Part shown: positions 32,353-41,150 of the stretch, in pieces
Position numbering within the stretch: position 1 is the stretch's first letter
Layout of the letters: each line of letters begins with the position of its first letter
Origin: Acidobacteriota bacterium
GTDB taxonomy: Bacteria; Acidobacteriota; Vicinamibacteria; Vicinamibacterales; UBA8438
DNA: 64,000 nucleotides
Assembly (NCBI GenBank): GCA_009838525.1
Contig: VXRJ01000034.1
Span: 235,945-299,944 of the forward strand
Direction of reading: 5' to 3'
The notes under the pieces: generated by a model
Database searches by the model: none
Told to the model about the DNA's origin: nothing
The model's input: the letters and a program-made list of their open reading frames with translations, nothing else
Program-made: the position numbers and the translations under genes

Positions 32353-34173
32353 CTACTCCCGAGCCTCGCGCCATTCCCTCGCCAGCCGTTGCGCTTCCTC
32401 GATCTGCGCCGGGGTCATCCGCGCCTCCAGCATGTCGAGCGTCGTTCGATCGTGCCGGTCGTTCTGCGACACGGCGAGATAGAGCCACATCGCCCCCTTG
32501 ACGTCGTCCCGGGCCACATCGCCGCGTCCGAAAGAGTAGAAGAGCGAACCGAGCATCCACTGTGCGGCGTCATGTCCCTGTTCGGCCGCGCGCTCGAACC
32601 AGTCATGGGACTCGTTGTAGTCCAGGGGCACACCGGAGCCACCGCTGTAGGCGAATCCGAGGTGAAACTGCGCGTCGGCGCTTCCCTGCTCCGCCGCCCG
32701 CAGGTACCACGCGGTGGCGGCGTCGTCGTCCATCGCAACGCCGTTGCCACTTTGGTACGCCTGTCCGAGCTGGACTTGCGCTTCGGGATCCCCCTCCTCG
32801 GCGGCGCGCCGAAGCTCCTCAATGTCGGGCGGATCCCACGTGTAGACCGCCGTGTCGGCCGGACGCGCGTCCTCGCCCGTGACCGCTTCCCGGATGCGCG
32901 TAGTAAACCAGTCCGGAAGACTGTTCGAGCGAGCCAGGATCAGACCCTCTTCGTCAACGAGGACGTAGACCGGGACCCCACGCAGGTCCCAGGTTCGCCG
33001 GATGTCGTTGTCGGGACCAACATGCCAGTTGACCCACGGCATCGACTCCCGCTCCAGAAACCGGTTGACCGTCTCGAGCTCGTCATCGATGCTGATCGCC
33101 AGCAGGGTGAATCGATCCGCCGGCAGCTCCGAGACCAGCTCGCGCAACTCCGGCAGCGCGTCGATGCAGGGCGGACACCATGTCGCCCAGAAGTCAATTA
33201 ACACGACCCGGCCCCGATGGGCCGAGAGGCTGTCCTCGGCGCCGTCGAGCCGGCGACCCGCGATGTCCAGCGCGGTACCCCCTGGAGTTGCGTGCCGTAT
33301 GGCCTGGATGAGGTCCGCCTCGGCTTCGGAGAACGTGCGAGGCGTGAACGCTCCGACCGGACCGCCCGGTGCGCCGGCGGAAAGGGCCGGCGCGGCAGTT
33401 GCGCCGTCGAAGAGCTCGTCCTCCACGCCGGCACTCAAGCCCTCAGCCGCATCGAGCGCACGTTGTCGCCAGTCGTTCCGTTGTTCTTCGTCCAGCCGCA
33501 ATGCGTTGGCAGACCGCATGAAGCCGGAGGCCACGTAGTACTGCGCCATCGCGCGCAGAGATGGACTCTCGGCGTCGGCCGCCGCCTCTTCGAAGAACCG
33601 GTCGATGTCAGGCGTCGAGGACCGGCCGTCCGGCATGTGGAACCGGCGTGCATCCATCTGCCTCAGGATCGCTGGCCAGCGCCGGGAGTTTGGCGCGTGG
33701 GCGAGAAGCGCCTGTGCGCCCCTGGCCATGTGCTGGCCGGCATCCGGCTCGCCGACCGTCCGTATGACCAGGAACTCCGCGGCTTCCGTCACTCTGTCGT
33801 GGTCGCCGCCGGCGTCGATGATCGCCGTCGCCGCGGCGATGGCCGGCCGGATGTCCGGACGGTCGGCGAACGCCTCCATGATGCGAGCGTTCCGTTCCTC
33901 GGCGGGCAGGCCGGCGGCGATCTCGCCCATGCGCTGACTCCAGGCGTTCTGCAGGTCGAGGTATTCCTCCACCACCGCCCAGTCGGGGTCGATGTCGGTT
34001 CGCGCCGAGGCCGCTCCCCGAATCGAATCCGGCGGAACCGCCATCCCTGACCGCGCCACGTCGTGCCGGGCGGCGACCAGCAGGAGCCCCAGGAACAAGG
34101 GCGGCAGCACGATGACGGCCGCCATCCAGGAGAGCCGCCGGTCGTTGGGAGTCCGTGCGTGCTTGTCCGCCAT
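32353..34173 (-). CDS. Membrane-anchored TlpA-like thioredoxin fused to Sel1 repeats
   Basis: A 606-residue protein with one N-terminal membrane helix (residues 16-35, WMAAVIVLPPLFLGLLLVAA), a helical region of about 250 residues, a TlpA/ResA-type thioredoxin domain (VVLIDFWATWCPPCIDALPE with active site WCPPC at 332-336 and a later GVPVYVLVDEEG), and three Sel1-like repeats (452-570: AAEEGDPEAQVQLGQAYQSG, AAEQGSADAQFHLGFAYSGG, AAEQGHDAAQWMLGSLFYS). The thioredoxin domain would reduce or oxidise periplasmic disulfides, for example in cytochrome maturation, and Sel1 repeats would bind a partner. GGGAGGG precedes ATG 34173. It follows the PQQ dehydrogenase by 20 bases and is probably co-transcribed with it. 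Confidence 0.9.
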   Translation of the reverse strand: MADKHARTPNDRRLSWMAAVIVLPPLFLGLLLVAARHDVARSGMAVPPDSIRGAASARTDIDPDWAVVEEYLDLQNAWSQRMGEIAAGLPAEERNARIMEAFADRPDIRPAIAAATAIIDAGGDHDRVTEAAEFLVIRTVGEPDAGQHMARGAQALLAHAPNSRRWPAILRQMDARRFHMPDGRSSTPDIDRFFEEAAADAESPSLRAMAQYYVASGFMRSANALRLDEEQRNDWRQRALDAAEGLSAGVEDELFDGATAAPALSAGAPGGPVGAFTPRTFSEAEADLIQAIRHATPGGTALDIAGRRLDGAEDSLSAHRGRVVLIDFWATWCPPCIDALPELRELVSELPADRFTLLAISIDDELETVNRFLERESMPWVNWHVGPDNDIRRTWDLRGVPVYVLVDEEGLILARSNSLPDWFTTRIREAVTGEDARPADTAVYTWDPPDIEELRRAAEEGDPEAQVQLGQAYQSGNGVAMDDDAATAWYLRAAEQGSADAQFHLGFAYSGGSGVPLDYNESHDWFERAAEQGHDAAQWMLGSLFYSFGRGDVARDDVKGAMWLYLAVSQNDRHDRTTLDMLEARMTPAQIEEAQRLAREWREARE

Positions 34174-34193
34174 GACGTCCCTCCCGGAGTTCA

Positions 34194-36305
34194 TCATTGC
34201 GGTAGTGCGTACGCGATGAGCCGCGGCCCGCCGCCGACGGTAAGGGCGATGTACTGCCGCCCATCCGCCATATAGGTCATCGGCGTTCCGATGGCGCCGC
34301 TTGGCAGGTCGATCGACGCCAGTTCGTCGCCGGTCGCCTTGTCGTACGCGACGATGCGCGGCCCGCCGTCCGACCCGCCGGCGGTGAGGCAGTAGATGAG
34401 CAGGGTCTTGGTCAGCAGGGGACCGTTGATGGCGTTGTCGCCGCCCAGGGGGGGCAGGTTCAGGTCCCGCAGCATCGGGTGATTGCGGAAACGGTCGCCG
34501 TTGCCGGTCGGCACCCACCAGGCGTGGTCGCCGGTGTTCAGGTCGATCGCGGTCATCCGCGAGTAGGGCGGCTTGACCAGAGGCAGCCCCTGCGGCATCT
34601 GGGGTCCGCGCGGCGCGGTGCCGGAAAGCCGCTGCTCCTCGGGCGCCCCGTGCGTATAGGTGACGGTGGCGCCGAGGGCCGGGTCGGGCGAGTAGAGCGT
34701 TATGAGCGCCGGGCGGTTGCGGGACGGGATGTAGATCATGCCGGTGTCGGGATCGACCGCGGCGCCGGACCAACCGGCCGTGCCGCCCGGCGGCGGCCGC
34801 ATGAGCGTGCCGCGCGTCACGCCCTCGATGGGCCGGTCGAGCGGGGTGAAGAGCGGGCCGAGTCGGTAGCCGTCGACTACTTCCAGGGCCATCTGCCGCA
34901 ACTCCGGCGTGAAGTCGATCAGGTCGTCGATCTCGATGCCCTGGTAGTCGAACGCCGCCGGCTTCGTCGGGAACGGCTGGGTCGGCGAGGGGACCTCGCC
35001 CGGCATGTTGGTTTCCTGCGGCACCGGACGCTCCTCGATCGGCCAGATGGGCTCGCCCGTTTCCCGGTCGAAGACATAGACAAAGCCCTGCTTGCTCACC
35101 TGCGCGATGGCGCGGATGGGCTGCCCGTCGACGACGACGTCGACCAGGTTCGGGTGGGTCGCGAAGTCGTAGTCCCACAGCCCGTGGTGGACGGCCTGGA
35201 AGTGCCAGAGCCGGTCGCCGGTCTCGACGTCGACGGCAATGAGCGTCTCCGAGAACAGGTTGTCACCGAGCCGGTCGGCGCCGTAGTAGTCGTTCGTCGT
35301 CGTGCCGGTGGGCAAGTAGACGTGCCCCAGCTCGTTGTCGCCGGCGAGCATGGACCAGACGTTGGCGTTGCCCGAGTAGCGCCAGGAGTCGTTCAGCCAG
35401 GTGTCGACGCCGAACTCGTCGGTGCTGTTGGGAACGGTGTGGAAGTCCCAGGCATGCTCACCGGTCCGGACGTCCCAGGCCCGCACCCAGCCCGGGATCG
35501 CTTCCTTTGTGATCCGCCGGTCGGCGACGTGCGAGCCATGGATCACCCGGTCGCGCACGACGATGGGCGGCGAGTGGATTCCCCACGGCAGCGCGTTCAG
35601 GTAGTCGCGCTCGTTACGGTCGGCGCGCGGCAGGCCCACCATGGCGTCCACCATGCCGTTGTCTGTTGTGCCGAACCCCTCGCACGGCTCGCCCGTCTTC
35701 GCCGCGACGCAAACGAGAAAGCCGCTGCCGGTTCCCCACAAGATGCGCTCGTCTCCCTCGCCGTCGGTCCAGTAGGCAACGCCCCGCTGCGACCACGGGG
35801 CGCTCATGGTCGGCGTTCCCGCTTCGTAGCTCTTCGGGTTGTAGACCCAGAGCGTCTCGCCGGTCGTCGCATCGACCGCCACGCCCTGCGAGAGCGGCGT
35901 GTTGAAGTAGAGAACGCCTCCCACCATCAGCGGAGTCGCCTGCAGGCGCGAGTACCCCGGACGGTGACCGGGACGGTAGAGATCCGGCGTGTCCTCGACC
36001 AGGGAGTCGACAATGTCGTCCAGCGGGGCCCACCATTCGCCGCCCCCGGGCATCGTTCGGCTCACTACTCGATCCACGGTCGTCCACTCCCAGGCGATCT
36101 CGAGATCGGCGAAGTTGTCCCGGTCGATCTGGTCGAGCGGCGAGTACTTCGTGCCCTTGACGTCGCCGGCGTAGCTCATCCACTCGCCGTTGGACGTGTC
36201 GTAGGTCTGCCACGGCCCATCTGATCCCGCCGACTGGGCGTCCGAGGGCGCGGGTCCGAAGACGAGCAGTGCCGACAGCAGGGCAAGTGGGAACGACTGA
36301 CGCAT
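34194..36305 (-). CDS. PQQ-dependent dehydrogenase, intact paralogue
   Basis: A 703-residue exported quinoprotein: signal peptide (MRQSFPLALLSALLVFGPAP), propeller opening WQTYDTSNGEWMSYAGDVKG, repeated blade motifs (ATTGETLWVYNPKSYE; VRTGEHAWDFHTV; VETGDRLWHFQAVHHGLWDY) and the C-terminal NTGDHAWWVPTGNG and LASIDLPSGAIGTPMTY. It is clearly paralogous to the broken gene at 27805-29931 over its whole length. No cytochrome domain, so electrons must go to a separate carrier. ATG 36305 follows GGAGG and begins the signal; the frame open to 36464 adds no recognisable sequence. Heads a two-gene operon with the thioredoxin-Sel1 protein. Substrate unknown. Confidence 0.94.
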   Translation of the reverse strand: MRQSFPLALLSALLVFGPAPSDAQSAGSDGPWQTYDTSNGEWMSYAGDVKGTKYSPLDQIDRDNFADLEIAWEWTTVDRVVSRTMPGGGEWWAPLDDIVDSLVEDTPDLYRPGHRPGYSRLQATPLMVGGVLYFNTPLSQGVAVDATTGETLWVYNPKSYEAGTPTMSAPWSQRGVAYWTDGEGDERILWGTGSGFLVCVAAKTGEPCEGFGTTDNGMVDAMVGLPRADRNERDYLNALPWGIHSPPIVVRDRVIHGSHVADRRITKEAIPGWVRAWDVRTGEHAWDFHTVPNSTDEFGVDTWLNDSWRYSGNANVWSMLAGDNELGHVYLPTGTTTNDYYGADRLGDNLFSETLIAVDVETGDRLWHFQAVHHGLWDYDFATHPNLVDVVVDGQPIRAIAQVSKQGFVYVFDRETGEPIWPIEERPVPQETNMPGEVPSPTQPFPTKPAAFDYQGIEIDDLIDFTPELRQMALEVVDGYRLGPLFTPLDRPIEGVTRGTLMRPPPGGTAGWSGAAVDPDTGMIYIPSRNRPALITLYSPDPALGATVTYTHGAPEEQRLSGTAPRGPQMPQGLPLVKPPYSRMTAIDLNTGDHAWWVPTGNGDRFRNHPMLRDLNLPPLGGDNAINGPLLTKTLLIYCLTAGGSDGGPRIVAYDKATGDELASIDLPSGAIGTPMTYMADGRQYIALTVGGGPRLIAYALPQ

Positions 36306-36432
36306 GGCGTGACCTCCGTTAGTGGCGCAGTTGCCGGACGCGCGATGGCCCGGACCGCTGAATCTCTCTGATGCCAGCCATCCTACACCTGTCGCCCGAT
36401 GACCGGGAGGTGGGGCTGCGTTGAGGCGGAGG

Positions 36433-37497
36433 TCAGGTGGGCCGGTACCACGTCCCGCGTCCATGGCCGTGTCTGGTCAGATGGCCGTTGCGGGTCAGTG
36501 CCTTTACGTGATCCTTGATTGTGTTGCGGCTGGCCCCGGTCGCCTCCGCGGCGGCACGAATGGTGACGCGACTGTGGTCTCGGGCGATCCGCAGAATGCG
36601 TAACGATAGCTCGGGCAAGTCGCCGAGCATCAGGCGTTCACGCTCGATGGTCTCTTGTAGGTGCTGCTTCTGCCTTTGCAGCGCGGCCAGAAAATACCCC
36701 AGCCAGGGACTCCAGTCCGGCGCGCGGGTTCGGAGCGTTCGCTGGGTGCGGCGCAGAGCCAGATAGTAGGCGTCCCGGCTCTGTTCGACGACGCGTTCCA
36801 GGGAGGAATAGGAGACGTAGCCGTATCCGGCACGCAATAGGAGGAGGGTCGTCAGAATCCGCGAAAGGCGGCCATTGCCGTCCTGAAAAGGATGGATGGC
36901 GAGAAACGTGACGACGAAGACGGCGATGGTCAGCAGTGGGTGCAGGTCCGGCGAGGGGCGCGCCAGGCCGGCCTGCGTCCACGACAGCAGATCGGCGGTC
37001 AGCCGGGGCGTGTCGAAGGGCGCCGCGGTCTCGAAAACGACGCCCAGTCGCGTGCCGTCGGGGCCGAACGCTTCCACGTGGTTGGGAAGCGTCTTGTAGG
37101 CGCCGCGGTGGCGTTCGTCCTTCTCCGAGTACTTCAGCAGGTCGCGGTGAAGTTGCCGTACGTGGTTCTCGGTGAGGTCGATGACCTCCCAGGCGGCGAA
37201 CACCGTGTTCAAGGTGTCGGCGTACCCAGCCACCTCCTGTTCGTCACGCGTCGCGAACGACCCGACCTCTACCTCGGAGAGCAGCCGCTCGACCTCCGCG
37301 TCGCTCAGCTTCGCCCCCTCAATGCGCGTGGACGAGCCGACGCTCTCGATCGTTGCCACCCGTCGCAGGCGAGACAACCTCTCCGGTTCCAGGCGGCCTA
37401 GGGCGAGCCAGGCGCCCTTGAATTCGTCGATCTCTGCGATGAGTCCAAGGATCTCCGGAGTGATGCGCAACGACGACACGTTAGGTGTGCCATCCAT
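36433..37497 (-). CDS. Fic-domain protein with N-terminal inhibitory motif
   Basis: A 354-residue class II Fic protein: inhibitory helix motif STRIEG (residues 56-61), whose Glu blocks ATP in this class, the catalytic loop HPFQDGNGR (202-210), and a C-terminal winged helix (VTIRAAAEATGASRNTIKDH). Fic enzymes transfer AMP from ATP to a hydroxyl on a target protein; the DNA-binding tail suggests autoregulation. The frame is open to 37587 through a 33-bp duplication; ATG 37497, with GGATGG six bases upstream, is chosen because family homology starts a few residues later. ATG 37515 is an alternative. Stands alone between the PQQ operon and a divergent hydrolase-like gene. Confidence 0.9.
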   Translation of the reverse strand: MDGTPNVSSLRITPEILGLIAEIDEFKGAWLALGRLEPERLSRLRRVATIESVGSSTRIEGAKLSDAEVERLLSEVEVGSFATRDEQEVAGYADTLNTVFAAWEVIDLTENHVRQLHRDLLKYSEKDERHRGAYKTLPNHVEAFGPDGTRLGVVFETAAPFDTPRLTADLLSWTQAGLARPSPDLHPLLTIAVFVVTFLAIHPFQDGNGRLSRILTTLLLLRAGYGYVSYSSLERVVEQSRDAYYLALRRTQRTLRTRAPDWSPWLGYFLAALQRQKQHLQETIERERLMLGDLPELSLRILRIARDHSRVTIRAAAEATGASRNTIKDHVKALTRNGHLTRHGHGRGTWYRPT

Positions 37498-37570
37498 TTG
37501 TCCATCCGTTTCCATCCGATATTGAGCTTGCCATGCTTGCCATCCATTTGTCCATCCGTTTCCATCCGAT
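37488..37570. repeat. Two 33-bp direct repeats at the Fic start
   Basis: A 33-bp sequence (TGCCATCCATTTGTCCATCC continuing to TTTCCATCCGAT) is present identically at 37488-37520 and 37538-37570, a 50-bp period. On the minus strand each copy contains three GGATGG units at 10-11 base spacing, one per helical turn. The proximal copy covers the chosen Fic start codon. It may be a regulator-binding array or a simple duplication of the 5' end. Confidence 0.85.
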
Positions 37571-37631
37571 TGGCGTTCTCCCGTCACCCGGGGCTCTGGT
37601 CAACGACGGCTCTCTCGACTAGCATGCGTTC

Positions 37632-38552
37632 ATGGCGGGAGAGCCATTCGACGTCAGGGTTGCGCCACGATGGAAGGCAAACGGGTGGGTGTTGTCGGGA
37701 GTTCTGCTCCTCGCGGTCGCAGCGCTTCAGATTGGCGGTCTGTCCGCGGTCGTGGGGACGATCCTCGGTGGGGAAGGACCAGCACCGGTCTCGGCCGCGC
37801 ACCTGCCGCCGAGTGGAGCTACGGCGCGAGGTGATCTCGAAGCGTCGTCCCGGCGCGCCGAGTTCGTCGACATCGAGCTTGCCGAAGGCGTGACGCCGGT
37901 CCGCGCTTGGGTGGTCCATCCGGATCAGCCCCGCGCCCCCATCGTGATTGTCCTTTCCGATCTTTACGGGCTGTCGAACTGGGTCCGGAGCATCGCCGAC
38001 GCGTTTGCGGCGGAGGGGTTCCTCGCAGTCGCTCCCGATCTGCTCACTGCCGCTGCACCCGCGGGGAGCGACCACCCCTTCTTCCTCGAGGAGACCAGGG
38101 TCGTGCCTACGGTTTCGAGGATCTCGTCGCGTGAGCTGACGGTCCGGCTCGACGCGGTTCGATCCTGGGCGCTCGATCTGCCGGCCGCCAGCGGACCTCT
38201 CGGGATGGTCGGCTTCGACTGGGGCGGGTCGGCCGGCTTGGCCTACGCGGTCGCGCAACCGGGCCTGGATGCGCTGGTCGTCTTTTACGGGGCCGCTTCC
38301 GGCACGGCATCCCACTACGAGCGGATCAACGCACCGGTGCTCGCCCTCTACGGCGGCGACCTCAGGACGGCCGAGACGGTGCCGCGGGTGACGGCAGCCA
38401 TGGCCGCCGCGGGACGTTCTTTCGAGCCGATCGTCTACGAGGGGGCGACCGTCTTCCTGAAGGCCCAGGAAGGCCTGGACGCCAACCGCCGCGCCACGGA
38501 AGACGCGTGGCCCCGCACCCTGGCGTTCCTCCGGGAGCACCTGGCCGATTAG
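37632..38552 (+). CDS. Dienelactone-hydrolase-fold protein lacking the catalytic Cys and His
   Basis: A 306-residue protein with an N-terminal membrane anchor or uncleaved signal (about residues 18-45) and an alpha/beta-hydrolase domain of dienelactone-hydrolase type: APIVIVLSDLYGLSNWVRSI, AEGFLAVAPDLL, the elbow GPLGMVGFDWGGSAGLAYAV and APVLALYGGDLRTAE. In active family members the elbow reads GxCxGG with a Cys nucleophile and a late GxHGF carries the His. Here the elbow is GFDWGG and the late segment YEGATVFLK, so both are replaced. Either it is a non-catalytic relative or it uses Asp as nucleophile. Divergent from the Fic gene; no operon partner. Confidence 0.82.
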   Translation: MAGEPFDVRVAPRWKANGWVLSGVLLLAVAALQIGGLSAVVGTILGGEGPAPVSAAHLPPSGATARGDLEASSRRAEFVDIELAEGVTPVRAWVVHPDQPRAPIVIVLSDLYGLSNWVRSIADAFAAEGFLAVAPDLLTAAAPAGSDHPFFLEETRVVPTVSRISSRELTVRLDAVRSWALDLPAASGPLGMVGFDWGGSAGLAYAVAQPGLDALVVFYGAASGTASHYERINAPVLALYGGDLRTAETVPRVTAAMAAAGRSFEPIVYEGATVFLKAQEGLDANRRATEDAWPRTLAFLREHLAD

Positions 38553-38638
38553 CGGCTCCCTTTGGCTGCACCCGAGCGGTGAGCCAACGCTGCGGATCGG
38601 TCGAGCTGGCGCCGCAAGCCAGGGCCGTCAAGGCCCGA

Positions 38639-38667
38639 TTGACACCCCTCCGGGCGCGGTTTAGCAT
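38639..38667 (+). promoter_or_regulatory. Predicted sigma-70 promoter of module b
   Basis: TTGACA at 38639-38644 is followed after 17 bases by TAGCAT (38662-38667). It lies about 50 bases before the DUF1592 start at 38715. A very similar element (TTGACAC, GC-rich spacer, GATAAT) precedes module c at 53150. Confidence 0.55.
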
Positions 38668-38714
38668 CCAGGGATCGATGGCATGCTGGTACGAAACTGC
38701 CCTGATTCCGGGGC

Positions 38715-41150
38715 ATGAACGGCCAGCCGGCGGGTGCTGACGACGTGAGCCAGACGTATCTCGCGACGCTCGTGACGACAGCGGTGCTTGCCCTGGGCTT
38801 GGCCGCACCGCGGGCCGCGGCCGCCCAGTCCGAGCTGACCGACCACCGCGCCCTGCTCGACCGCTACTGCGTCACCTGCCACAACACGGCGATGGTGACG
38901 GGCGCCGGCGAACCCGCCTCGCCGCTCGTCGCGCAACTCCGCTCGGTCGGCCTCACCCTGGACACGCTGGACGTCGCCGACGTTGGCGCGCACGCCGCCG
39001 ACTGGGAGCGCGTGGTCCGGAAAATGCGGGGCGGCGTGATGCCGCCGGCCGGACGTCCCCGGCCGGACGCCGCCGCCGCCGGGCGCTTCCTCGACTGGCT
39101 GGAGGGCGAACTGGATCGGGCTTGGGCGGTCACCGGCGACCCGGGCCGAACGGCGACGTTCCACCGCCTGAACCGGACCGAATACCGCAACGCCATCCGC
39201 GACCTGCTGGCGGTCGAACTCGAAGCCGACGACCTGCTTCCGGCCGACGACGCCAGCTTCGGCTTCGACAACATCGGCGGCGTGCTGCGGATGTCCCAGG
39301 CGCTTATGGAGCGCTATCTCGCCGCGGCCCGCACCGTGAGCCGCCTTGCCGTCGGCAGCCCCCCGCCGGCCGTCGCCGCGGACACCTACGAGGCGGCGCA
39401 GGACCTGTCGCAGCACGCGCGGGTCGAGCGGTTGCCGTTCGGGACGCGCGGCGGCCTGCACATCGAGCATCTCTTTCCGCAGGACGCGGAATACGAGGTC
39501 CGGATCCAGTTGAGTAACGCACGCCGTCTGGCCGAGACGCACGATCTTGAAGTGACGATCGACGGGGAGCAGGCAAGGCTGATCGCGGTTGGCCCGCCGG
39601 CCGAGGGAGTGCCGGAGAATCCGTACGCGCAGGCGTCGACGATCGACCTGCGCCTACCCTTTGCCGCCGGCCCCCGCGAAGTCGGCGTCACTTTCTTCCG
39701 GAAGCCGGCGGCGCTCGTCGAACAGGTGCGCGAACCGTTCGCGAACCCGCGGGTCGCGGGCAACGCAGGTGGCCTTGCGGGCGCGCAGCCGTTCGTCCAG
39801 AGCGTGACCATCACCGGCCCGTACGATGCGACCGGCGTCTCGGAGACGCCGTCGCGGGCGCGAATCTTCACCTGCCGGCCGGCGTCCGAAGCGGGCGAGC
39901 CGGCCTGCGCGCGCGAGATCCTCACGACGCTGACCCGCCGGGCCTACCGCCGGGCTCCGACCGCCGAAGAGTTGGGCGTCCTGCTCGACTTCTATGAACA
40001 GGGCCGGGGCGGCGGCAGCTTCGAGGACGGGATCGAGTTGGCGCTCCGTCGCCTGCTCGTCAGTCCCGAGTTCCTCTACCGGATCGAGGTGGACCCGGAT
40101 GGCGTCGAGCCCGGCGCACCCTACCGCGTCCGGGATATCGAGTTGGCGTCGCGGCTGTCCTTCTTCCTCTGGAGCAGCATCCCCGACGACGAGTTGCTCG
40201 ACGCAGCGGAAGCGGGGCGGCTGGGCGACCCGGCCGAACTCGAGCGGCAGGTGCGCCGGATGATCGTCGACCCACGCTCCGAGACGCTGACGACGAATTT
40301 CGCGGCGCAGTGGCTGCAGTTGCGGAACCTGGAGACGACAGTGCGTCCGGGCGATCCGTTCTCGGTCGCCTTCGACGAGTCACTCCGGCAGAGCATGCTG
40401 CGCGAGACGGGTCTGTTCGTCGATGACGTCATCCGGGCCGACCACGGCATCATCGAGCTGCTGACCGCCGACTACACGTTCCTGAACGAGCGGCTCGCGG
40501 AGCACTACGGCATTCCCGGCGTGACCGGCAGCCACTTCCGGCGGGTGACACACGCGGCCGACAGCCCGCGCCGCGGGATTCTGGGGCACGGCAGCATCCT
40601 GACCCTCACGTCGCACGCCATCCGGACCTCCCCGGTTCTCCGCGGCAAGTGGATTCTCGACAACCTGCTGGGCACGCCGCCGCCCGACCCGCCGGCGAAC
40701 GTCCCGGCCCTGAATGACCAACGGACGCAGGCGAAGCGGCCGACCCTCCGCAAGCGGATGGAGGAGCATCGCGACAACCCGGCGTGCTCGGCCTGCCACG
40801 CGATGATCGATCCGACCGGCTTCGCGCTTGAGAACTTCGACGCGATCGGCCGGTGGCGGGAAGTGGACGAGTCGTTCTACCCGATCGATCCGTCGGGGGT
40901 GTTGCCGGACGGCCGGTCGTTCGGCAGCGTGGGCGAGATGCGCGAAGCGCTCGCCTCCCGGCCGGAGCAGTTCGTCACCACCGTGACCGAGAAGCTGATG
41001 ACCTACGCGCTCGGCCGCGGCCTCGACTACTACGACATGCCGACCGTCCGCCGCATCGTGCGCGAAGCGGCGCCGGACTACCGCATCCAGTCGGTGATCC
41101 TGGGTATCGTCACCAGTGATCCGTTCCTCATGAGGAGATCGCAATCATGA
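38715..41150 (+). CDS. DUF1592-family diheme c-type cytochrome, module b
   Basis: An 811-residue periplasmic protein. Signal peptide (hydrophobic VTTAVLALGLAAPRAAAA, to about residue 38), heme site CVTCH (52-56), DUF1587 (RLNRTEYRNAIRDLLAVELE; FGFDNIGGVLRMSQALMERY), central beta domain, DUF1595 (FTCRPA, TRRAYRRAPTAEELGVLLDF), DUF1592 (ELASRLSFFLWSSIPDDELL), DUF1588 with second heme site CSACH (691-695) and DUF1585 (TVTEKLMTYALGRGLDYYDM). Domain order equals the paralogues in modules a and c. ATG 38715 lacks a strong Shine-Dalgarno; GTG 38745 is an alternative. The stop overlaps the DUF1552 start (ATGA), coupling their translation. Confidence 0.94.
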   Translation: MNGQPAGADDVSQTYLATLVTTAVLALGLAAPRAAAAQSELTDHRALLDRYCVTCHNTAMVTGAGEPASPLVAQLRSVGLTLDTLDVADVGAHAADWERVVRKMRGGVMPPAGRPRPDAAAAGRFLDWLEGELDRAWAVTGDPGRTATFHRLNRTEYRNAIRDLLAVELEADDLLPADDASFGFDNIGGVLRMSQALMERYLAAARTVSRLAVGSPPPAVAADTYEAAQDLSQHARVERLPFGTRGGLHIEHLFPQDAEYEVRIQLSNARRLAETHDLEVTIDGEQARLIAVGPPAEGVPENPYAQASTIDLRLPFAAGPREVGVTFFRKPAALVEQVREPFANPRVAGNAGGLAGAQPFVQSVTITGPYDATGVSETPSRARIFTCRPASEAGEPACAREILTTLTRRAYRRAPTAEELGVLLDFYEQGRGGGSFEDGIELALRRLLVSPEFLYRIEVDPDGVEPGAPYRVRDIELASRLSFFLWSSIPDDELLDAAEAGRLGDPAELERQVRRMIVDPRSETLTTNFAAQWLQLRNLETTVRPGDPFSVAFDESLRQSMLRETGLFVDDVIRADHGIIELLTADYTFLNERLAEHYGIPGVTGSHFRRVTHAADSPRRGILGHGSILTLTSHAIRTSPVLRGKWILDNLLGTPPPDPPANVPALNDQRTQAKRPTLRKRMEEHRDNPACSACHAMIDPTGFALENFDAIGRWREVDESFYPIDPSGVLPDGRSFGSVGEMREALASRPEQFVTTVTEKLMTYALGRGLDYYDMPTVRRIVREAAPDYRIQSVILGIVTSDPFLMRRSQS

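Noticed and set aside
37488..37570. CRISPR-like pair of 33-bp repeats
   Set aside because: Only two copies, a 17-bp spacer that is too short, no cas genes, and location over the Fic start codon.
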